Below are positions 45,039 through 51,240 of a stretch of DNA of 51,240 nucleotides, piece after piece. The first letter of the stretch is position 1. Each line of letters opens with the position of its first letter. Under the pieces are notes generated by a model that made no database searches, had not been told where the DNA came from, and worked only from the letters and a program-made list of their open reading frames with translations. The translations under genes and the position numbers were made by a program. Source of the DNA: Bacteroidota bacterium (GTDB lineage Bacteria > Bacteroidota > Bacteroidia > Palsa-948); the NCBI GenBank assembly GCA_023251675.1, contig JAHEYJ010000006.1:1-51240 (forward strand), written 5' to 3'.

Positions 45039-46436
45039 TTATTTTTTTATACGTCCATTGCCTCTCGCACCAAAATGCAATGTTAAGCCCGCCACAATAG
45101 CGTGTTGATTGTCGGCATGGTTAAACATAGCGCCTACACCAAAGGGCTGGTCGCTCAACGAAGAAAAATTAACGTCATTTACATTATCGCCTGTATTCAA
45201 TGCGCGTTTAAATAATACTCTCCAGCCACTACCAGTGAAATAAGCATTTGTGATTACATCGCCGCGGCTGCCTGTGTAGGAGCCAACAATGCTGCCGGGA
45301 ATGCAATTGGGTCCATCACCTCCAAATACTTGCTGATAGTTTGTTCCCGATGCCGCTGTGTTGGGATCAATCGTAACTCCATTGCTAAGTGTAAGAACGC
45401 CCATAGAGTCAACGGCAACAACTCGTTTTGCGGTGCTTCCCGTATCGCTCAGCATGATCGCGCTATACTTTCCTGCAGTAGATTGTCCGCCAGGTATTAC
45501 CCAGATCGGAACAGCCATTTTCGTAGTTTTGCCGGTAATTTTCAGAGATTGCTTATTGCTGTATCCACCGTCTGCAGCATACACATTTGTTGCTCCCGGT
45601 GACGACACGATTACGCCCGGTGACTGTAAACTTGGAGGCACTGAAGAGGAAGGCCCATTAAGTACCTGCCAGTCTCCATGAACTTCATTCTTATTCAATG
45701 CGCCGCTTTCGCCCAAGCCTACGCTTGAACCATCATCTATAAAACAATCGTTTGACTGATTGGTATTCATTACCTGGAGCATGCGTGCTCTCCATACATC
45801 TGTTCTTTCAGTAGGGCCGTTCGTGTACATCACACCACCTTCAGGAGTAACCGAATATCCGTAAGCAGAATTAACGTGGCAGGCAGCATAGCATGACATG
45901 GAATTAAAAGTTTGACAGGAAATATTAAACATAATAACGAATTGATCCTGCGAAAAAGGCGCCCTGTAACTTCCATCCGGGTTCAGATTTGTTAAATCTT
46001 CAGCGGTTTTTTCCTGTGCCCAAGTATGCGTGCTGGGTTTAAAGTACCATTGTGCGCTCATCACATTTTCTTGAGGAGTATTAAATTCCATAAGGAAGTA
46101 GATGTAGCTGGCATCATACATGGAACGCATGGTGATGTTCGTTGTGTTACCGACATATCCTTCAAAAGTCCCGTTTCCCAAATCAGGAACTACGGCACTT
46201 ACGGTTAAAGGTGTTGCGTCGCTCCATGCTCCTTCAATGCCTCCATCCCATGCAGCTCCATCAATGGGTTGAAGGGCAGCTGTTCCCGGAACAGAATATA
46301 AAGTATCAACATCCAATACCGGTGTTGGAGTTGTCAGGTCGAGCACTTGGTCATGTTTGGTGCAATTCGAAAGACCTGCTACGATGATAGCCGCCATCAA
46401 TACGTTTGGTGCTAAATAGTTTTTAATTTTTTTCAT
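45039..46436 (-). CDS. Ethylbenzene-dehydrogenase-related (EB_dh-like) heme-binding lipoprotein with CX3CH motif
   Basis: Lipobox GLSNC; GGIEGAWSDATPLTV...YDASYIYFLMEFNTPQ; SCYAACHVNSAYG at 45876-45893. Confidence 0.65.
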   Translation of the reverse strand: MKKIKNYLAPNVLMAAIIVAGLSNCTKHDQVLDLTTPTPVLDVDTLYSVPGTAALQPIDGAAWDGGIEGAWSDATPLTVSAVVPDLGNGTFEGYVGNTTNITMRSMYDASYIYFLMEFNTPQENVMSAQWYFKPSTHTWAQEKTAEDLTNLNPDGSYRAPFSQDQFVIMFNISCQTFNSMSCYAACHVNSAYGYSVTPEGGVMYTNGPTERTDVWRARMLQVMNTNQSNDCFIDDGSSVGLGESGALNKNEVHGDWQVLNGPSSSVPPSLQSPGVIVSSPGATNVYAADGGYSNKQSLKITGKTTKMAVPIWVIPGGQSTAGKYSAIMLSDTGSTAKRVVAVDSMGVLTLSNGVTIDPNTAASGTNYQQVFGGDGPNCIPGSIVGSYTGSRGDVITNAYFTGSGWRVLFKRALNTGDNVNDVNFSSLSDQPFGVGAMFNHADNQHAIVAGLTLHFGARGNGRIKK

Positions 46437-46450
46437 ATTTACTTATTATT

Positions 46451-46500
46451 AATTGTTTGTTTTATTGTTTGTTATTGTTTGTTATTGTTTGTTTTTATTG
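46451..46500. repeat. Tandem ttattgtttg(t) repeat
   Basis: attgtttgttttattgtttgttattgtttgttattgtttgttttt. Confidence 0.8.
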
Positions 46501-46629
46501 AATCTGGTTTTATAGTATCTGTTTTAGTTTTATTTGTTTTACTTGTATCCGTTTTGTCGATCTTTTTCTCATCCTGAATGGTACTTTTTTTATGGTTTTT
46601 TTCAGAAACTGTATTCGGTGTGTGCTGTC

Positions 46630-47100
46630 CTACTTTTTTTTGGCAAAGGTGCGCAGGTAGATCACTGCCTGCCAGCGTTGTTCTTCAGTTAAATCCTTTT
46701 TAAAAGCAGGCATAGGTTTTTTCCCTTCACTCAGTTTCCAGAAAAGTTCTCCATCGGTTTGTGCTTGCAAGTCCTCTTTGGTAAAATCGCTCGGTTCTTT
46801 GTCCAATTCAGCGACTTTGGGCCCATCCCCTCTTCCTTTTTTTCCATGGCAGATCTCGCAGTTGAAACTGTAGATCTTTTTTCCTGCAGCAATTGAAGCG
46901 TCATCAACTGCGATGGGATTTTTTTTCTTGCCGACTTCTGAAGGGGCAACCCATTTTTCAGGTCCGCTAAAGGAAGTACCGGATTTCACTTTATGCATAG
47001 GAATAAATGCAAAACAGAGTGCCAGTGATCCTGTGATTGCTGCAATTAAAATGAAACTTATTGATTTCATTTTTCTAATTTGTTGGATTCGTTTTTTCAT
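46630..47100 (-). CDS. Membrane-anchored monoheme cytochrome c
   Basis: N-terminal TM; YSFNCEICHGKKGRGDGPKVAELDKEPSDF...GKKPMPAFKKDLTEEQRWQAVIYLRTFAKKK*. Confidence 0.9.
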   Translation of the reverse strand: MKKRIQQIRKMKSISFILIAAITGSLALCFAFIPMHKVKSGTSFSGPEKWVAPSEVGKKKNPIAVDDASIAAGKKIYSFNCEICHGKKGRGDGPKVAELDKEPSDFTKEDLQAQTDGELFWKLSEGKKPMPAFKKDLTEEQRWQAVIYLRTFAKKK

Positions 47101-47125
47101 TGTATTTTGTTGTTATGGTTTATTT

Positions 47126-48001
47126 TCAGCTGTTTACCGTTAAATCTTCTTCTGTTTTTATTTTTCTTAACTGGAAGAACATAAAGAAATAGCAAAACCA
47201 CACTCCTCCATAAAGAATGGAAAGCGTTATGATGAGGCCCCAAGGCGCCTGGGCTCCCCAGATTTCGCGCGGAAATGGATCTTTTTCTAGAGGGACCACT
47301 TTTCCCCAGGCACAAGGACTTTGACTTTCTACAGTACCGTACATATCATTATCATCTATCCTGGCAACCACTGTCATATTGCCTGCTGTATCTCCGGGAA
47401 TCCCTTTTGGAAAAGAAAAAACAGCTTCTCCTTTTTCATTTGTATTAACCGTATGTTCTTCTGCAGCCGGCATGATGCCGAAGAGGCGCTGCACATAAAA
47501 ATTGATTGGAACATCTTTTACTCCTTTTACATTTCCGTCTGCGGTTATTTCTGTAACGGTTGCCGTCATAATCCTCGCGGTGTCATGCGGATTCAATTGA
47601 ATGGCCAGGTTGACATCTTTTAAGCGCAATTCTTCTTCCGAATTTTCATAAACGCTGTCGTTTTCCAATTTTACGGTAATGCCAAAATACCGGCCTGTAT
47701 CTAACGGCAAATCTTTAGGAAGAAGCGCATTGGTTTTTCCCTGTCCATCGGTAATTGATTTTGTAATCAAGACAAGCTCCTTCTCCTTCTTAGCATAAAA
47801 ACTGATGTGCGCATTTTTTGCGGGACTAAATTTTTCCCCGCTCTTTTTCCCCATCACCAATGCGTTAACAATCTTGCTGTTATCGGTTTTTTTTGAAAAT
47901 GACAATTGAATACTGCTTTCTGATTTTTGAGCTTGCGCAAATGAAACTCCGCAGAGCAGGACTGCTGCTGTTGTGATGCTGAATATTTTCATAATGTTCA
48001 T
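47126..48001 (-). CDS. Secreted Ig-like protein with C-terminal TM anchor, in an electron-transfer operon
   Basis: Signal peptide; two beta-rich repeats (NAHISFYAKKEK..., VPINFYVQRLF...); C-term GLIITLSILYGGVWFCYFFMFFQLRKIK. Confidence 0.6.
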   Translation of the reverse strand: MNIMKIFSITTAAVLLCGVSFAQAQKSESSIQLSFSKKTDNSKIVNALVMGKKSGEKFSPAKNAHISFYAKKEKELVLITKSITDGQGKTNALLPKDLPLDTGRYFGITVKLENDSVYENSEEELRLKDVNLAIQLNPHDTARIMTATVTEITADGNVKGVKDVPINFYVQRLFGIMPAAEEHTVNTNEKGEAVFSFPKGIPGDTAGNMTVVARIDDNDMYGTVESQSPCAWGKVVPLEKDPFPREIWGAQAPWGLIITLSILYGGVWFCYFFMFFQLRKIKTEEDLTVNS

Positions 48002-48014
48002 GATTCGTTTTTCG

Positions 48015-49487
48015 TTATTTGTTGCCGTTCGCCATTACGATTGTTGTTTTTCCTTTTGATGTTTTTGCATGTACTGATTCTGCTTTGAGTAATTCTTCTT
48101 CTTCGTGTTCTCCTTTTTCAGTTGCAATCCTTTTGTTCTCTTCAACTTTAGCCCCGTGTACCACTTCCCAAATCGACATCATGGGGAAGAGTTTTGCATA
48201 AAGCGTAATCACAATGAGGATACCTGAAAGGGCTCCCATCGTAACGGACCATTCTACCCAATTTGGAAAATATTGTGCCCAATCCTGTGGCACATCCTGT
48301 ATAGGTAAAAAAGGATGCAGGAGTGTAGGCACCACAATGAGATAGCGTTTCACCCATGCTCCAACCGCTATGAGCGAGCAAATAAAGGCAAGCATGCCCG
48401 GTGTGCGCCCTTTTGGAAAACACATGACTATGATGGGAAACAGCACGGTGCCGAACTGGCATAGCCAGAAAGCGGTAGAATAGCTGCCGCTGAATAAGTC
48501 ATGGAGCAAATGCCCTTCTGCCGTCGCCATTTTGTAAGCGGGTATCCAATATTCATTCAGATTCAGATACGCATAGATGAGTGTCAGCGCCAATACCACA
48601 CGCCCCATCAGGTCAAAATGCCTGTAGGTAATGTATTTTTCAAGATGGTAGAGTTTACGGAAAACAACCATGGCAAGAATAACTATCGCCGAACCGCTGT
48701 AAAGCGCGCCTGCTACAAAGTATGGCCCGAACACCGTACTGTTCCATCCCGGTCGAAGCGTCATGGCGAAAATGTAACTTACAACCGTATGCACTGAAAC
48801 GGCCACAGGAATAATCACGATCGTCATAATGGTCATTACTAATTCCAGCCGCTTCCATTGTGTTTTAGAACCGGTCCAGCCTATAGCCAGTTTTGTGTAA
48901 AGCCACTTTCTGAATTTTTTGAAGCGTGAATCGCATACGGTTAACCGGTCCCTGCTCAGCGCCATGTCCGGAATCATAGGCAGCCATAAGAAGATTGTAC
49001 TTCCTGTGAAATAGGTCAGGATAGACATCACGTCCCACATGAGCGGTGACTGCACTCTTCCGAAAATCACAAGGTTGGCTATTCTATCCGGACGGCCTAA
49101 ATCAATGATGGGCATTATACCGCCGAAGAGCAGAGATACAAAGGTCATTAGCTCGGCTATTCGTGTAATGGGCATTCTCCAGTCCTGCTTGGTGATTCGC
49201 AGGATGGCTGAAACAAGTGTTCCGGAATGGCTGATGCCGATGAAGAATACAAAAGTAGAAATGTACAATCCCCACGACACGTAGTTTCGCATTGCTGTTT
49301 CTCCCAATCCATGCCTCAATTGATGGATATAGGCATAAAGTCCCCATCCGGCAACCATCAATAAACAGCCGAGCCAGATTTGAGTGCTTCGTCCCCATTT
49401 TCTTGTAGGGCGAAGACTGTCTTCGCGGATAACCTCTACCGATAGTTCTGCCGGGATATTACTGTCTGGATATATTGTTTTGCTCAT
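48015..49487 (-). CDS. NrfD/PsrC/ActC-family polytopic membrane protein
   Basis: FVFFIGISHSGTLVSAILRI, GGIMPIIDLGRPDRIANLVIFGRVQSPLMWDVMSILTYFTGS; multiple TM helices. Confidence 0.9.
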   Translation of the reverse strand: MSKTIYPDSNIPAELSVEVIREDSLRPTRKWGRSTQIWLGCLLMVAGWGLYAYIHQLRHGLGETAMRNYVSWGLYISTFVFFIGISHSGTLVSAILRITKQDWRMPITRIAELMTFVSLLFGGIMPIIDLGRPDRIANLVIFGRVQSPLMWDVMSILTYFTGSTIFLWLPMIPDMALSRDRLTVCDSRFKKFRKWLYTKLAIGWTGSKTQWKRLELVMTIMTIVIIPVAVSVHTVVSYIFAMTLRPGWNSTVFGPYFVAGALYSGSAIVILAMVVFRKLYHLEKYITYRHFDLMGRVVLALTLIYAYLNLNEYWIPAYKMATAEGHLLHDLFSGSYSTAFWLCQFGTVLFPIIVMCFPKGRTPGMLAFICSLIAVGAWVKRYLIVVPTLLHPFLPIQDVPQDWAQYFPNWVEWSVTMGALSGILIVITLYAKLFPMMSIWEVVHGAKVEENKRIATEKGEHEEEELLKAESVHAKTSKGKTTIVMANGNK

Positions 49488-49530
49488 ATTAGTTTTTGAA
49501 TTTCTTTGAGATTAATTTCTTTTGTCCTTT

Positions 49531-50523
49531 TTACATAACCATGTTTCCCATATCCGAATTTGGTTTTTTACCATCATCCTTTTTTTCTTTACCTATTGAT
49601 TCCATATCCGGTTTCGGGTATTTTCTGTTTTTAGGAGGCAGGTAATAAACGCGCGGCTCTGTTCCCAGTTCTTCCATGTAGCGGTAAGCGCTGTTATCTT
49701 CGAGAAGCTGACTTAATTTTACGGTAACTCCTGCTGAATTGGTTACTGCGTCTTCATTCTGGTCTCCAAAATAGATCGTCTGCATGGGGCAACCCGTTAC
49801 ACACGCAGGCATCTTACCTTCACGAATCATGTGTGGGCAGAAATCGCATTTTTCACTCGTTCCTCTCTGGCGGGGAAATCCATGCTCAGGAGAGTAAGGA
49901 ATATTGGCAACTGCAACCGGTTGTATCGGATCCGACCAATTAAAGAAGCGGGTCGAGTAAGGACAAGCTGCCAGGCAGGAACGACAGCCAATACAACGTT
50001 CATCATCAATCAGCACAATACCATCCTGCCTTTTGAAAGTTGCACCAACCGGGCAAACTTTAGTGCAAGGGGGATTGTCGCAATGAAAACAGGGTTTGGG
50101 CATATAATAAGGTGCAGTAGTTTCCGCATCTTTCATCTTATACACCTTTATCCATTCGCGGTCGGGCTCGGTGAAGTGCATGGCCTGGCAGGCTTCCGTG
50201 CATTTTTTACAGCCATCGCATTTTGCCAGGTCAAAAACCATTACGAATTTTTTTCCGGCAATTCCTTTTCGTGCTTCTTCATTTGTGACAGGCGGCGCTT
50301 TGTATTCATGTAAACATTCCATGTCAGCTCTAAAAACCTTTCCATCGCGGGTGAACACAGTTGTATCGTCAGTTGAAGTTTTTTCTCCCTCTTTTGAAAA
50401 AACTTTTTCCAAACCGATGGCACCAGCGGCGAGAACACCTCCGGTGATCAAACTCTTTCTCAAGAAATCCCTGCGATTGTTTTTGTTGTCTTTCTTGTTG
50501 TCTTTCTTGTTGTCTTCTTGCAT
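49531..50523 (-). CDS. Tat-exported 4x[4Fe-4S] ferredoxin-type electron transfer subunit (PsrB/TtrB/NrfC-like)
   Basis: NNRRDFLRKSLITGG Tat motif; CDGCKKCTEACQ, CFHCDNPPCTKVCP, CIGCRSCLAACP, CDFCPHMIREGKMPACVTGCP; start at ATG 50523. Confidence 0.92.
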   Translation of the reverse strand: MQEDNKKDNKKDNKNNRRDFLRKSLITGGVLAAGAIGLEKVFSKEGEKTSTDDTTVFTRDGKVFRADMECLHEYKAPPVTNEEARKGIAGKKFVMVFDLAKCDGCKKCTEACQAMHFTEPDREWIKVYKMKDAETTAPYYMPKPCFHCDNPPCTKVCPVGATFKRQDGIVLIDDERCIGCRSCLAACPYSTRFFNWSDPIQPVAVANIPYSPEHGFPRQRGTSEKCDFCPHMIREGKMPACVTGCPMQTIYFGDQNEDAVTNSAGVTVKLSQLLEDNSAYRYMEELGTEPRVYYLPPKNRKYPKPDMESIGKEKKDDGKKPNSDMGNMVM

Positions 50524-50606
50524 ATATTTGATTATTATTAAAAGAATAAGTTCCTGCTTTACTATAAAACAAAGAACAGAAGTTGTGAAAGTATGGGCTA
50601 TGATAG

Positions 50607-50632
50607 GTGTCACTTATGCAATACGTGTCACT
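50607..50632. promoter_or_regulatory. Direct repeat gtgtcact-N10-gtgtcact upstream of the ferredoxin gene, possible regulator site
   Basis: gtgtcact at 50607-50614 and 50625-50632, 18-nt period. Confidence 0.3.
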
Positions 50633-50749
50633 GGGTATTTTGACATACCAGTAAATACGGATAGATGAAGAAGGGAATTTTAAAAAATGCAGATCAAATG
50701 CGAAAACGGGCAGCAGCAAAAGGCCGTATAGTTTTATCTGCGCTTTTGC

Positions 50750-51240
50750 CTATGCAATCATGTTTTGCTGGAGTGCATATTTAATTAAGGCAACGGTATT
50801 GTTGACATTTAATTTTTTCATCATGTTTTTCCGGTGTGTTTCTACCGTACGTACGCTAATGAATAGTTTGTCAGCGATTTCCTGATTGGATAATTCTTCA
50901 GCAATCCATTTCAGGATTTCTTGTTCACGTTTGGTCAGGGGATTAGAATTGGTTTTGTCGAAAAAATGTTTCTCAACCAAAATTTTTGACATGATGCTGC
51001 TGAAATAATTTTCTCCTTTTGCGATGGCTCTGATAGCCGTTTCAAATTCTTTTTTTCCGGCATTCTTATGCAAACAGCCGGTGGCTCCTGATTTGAAAAT
51101 CTGTTCAATGTATTCTATTTCGGTATGAATGGTCAGAACCAATGTTTTAACACGGGGCAAAGTTTCTTTTATAATTTTTATTGCTTCAATCCCGGTCATC
51201 ACAGGCATTGAAATATCAATAATCACGATATCGGGAGATA
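50750..51240 (-). CDS. LuxR/NarL-family response regulator (N-terminus beyond window)
   Basis: DISMPVMTGIEAIKII receiver; LTKREQEILKWIAEELSNQEIADKLFISVRTVETHRKNMMKKLNV HTH; frame still open at 51240. Confidence 0.92.
   Translation of the reverse strand, partial: SPDIVIIDISMPVMTGIEAIKIIKETLPRVKTLVLTIHTEIEYIEQIFKSGATGCLHKNAGKKEFETAIRAIAKGENYFSSIMSKILVEKHFFDKTNSNPLTKREQEILKWIAEELSNQEIADKLFISVRTVETHRKNMMKKLNVNNTVALIKYALQQNMIA

Noticed and set aside
46451-46500. Possible CRISPR-like or regulatory array (ttattgtttg repeats)
   Set aside because: Simple contiguous low-complexity tandem repeat without spacers; retained only as a repeat.
50528-50541. FNR-box-like TTGATTATTATTAA before the ferredoxin gene
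   Set aside because: One mismatch from TTGAT-N4-ATCAA, but it sits 4 nt from the start codon in very AT-rich sequence; chance match likely.

Overview
This window is a typical gene-dense, moderately AT-rich Bacteroidetes chromosome segment, inferred from T9SS type A C-termini, TAnnTTTG promoters and family content. I recognised no rRNA, tRNA, CRISPR array, transposase or prophage. Positions 1-39.5 kb are mostly housekeeping: nuoF/nuoE, ileS-DksA-like-lspA, RNase HI, tatA plus a Tat-exported SOD, kdsA/kdsD, etfBA, pdhB, an alpha-2-macroglobulin/pbpC pair, a PGI/PMI-type isomerase, lipB, ung, osmC, lipA, mgtE, and two T9SS proteins. Positions 39.9-51.2 kb are an accessory minus-strand respiratory region: a PsrB/NrfC-like ferredoxin, an NrfD-like protein, a membrane Ig-like protein, several c-type cytochromes with CX2CH, CX3CH and CX4CH motifs, beta-barrels, an FNR-like regulator and unannotated small membrane proteins. 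The most interesting observations are: (1) a 481-bp GxxExxY/PD-(D/E)XK cassette with perfect 16-bp terminal inverted repeats between nuoE and nuoF; (2) GC-rich palindromic repeats inserted in the same reading frame inside ileS and pbpC; (3) an A_AAA_AAG slippery heptamer directly before the UAG stop of a cytochrome gene, with a 53-codon open -1 frame behind it; (4) a pair of paralogous ~50-aa membrane proteins missing from the ORF track; (5) an apparently orphan ferredoxin/NrfD/multi-cytochrome module next to a four-cysteine FNR homologue. All calls come from reading the sequence; no database search was run.
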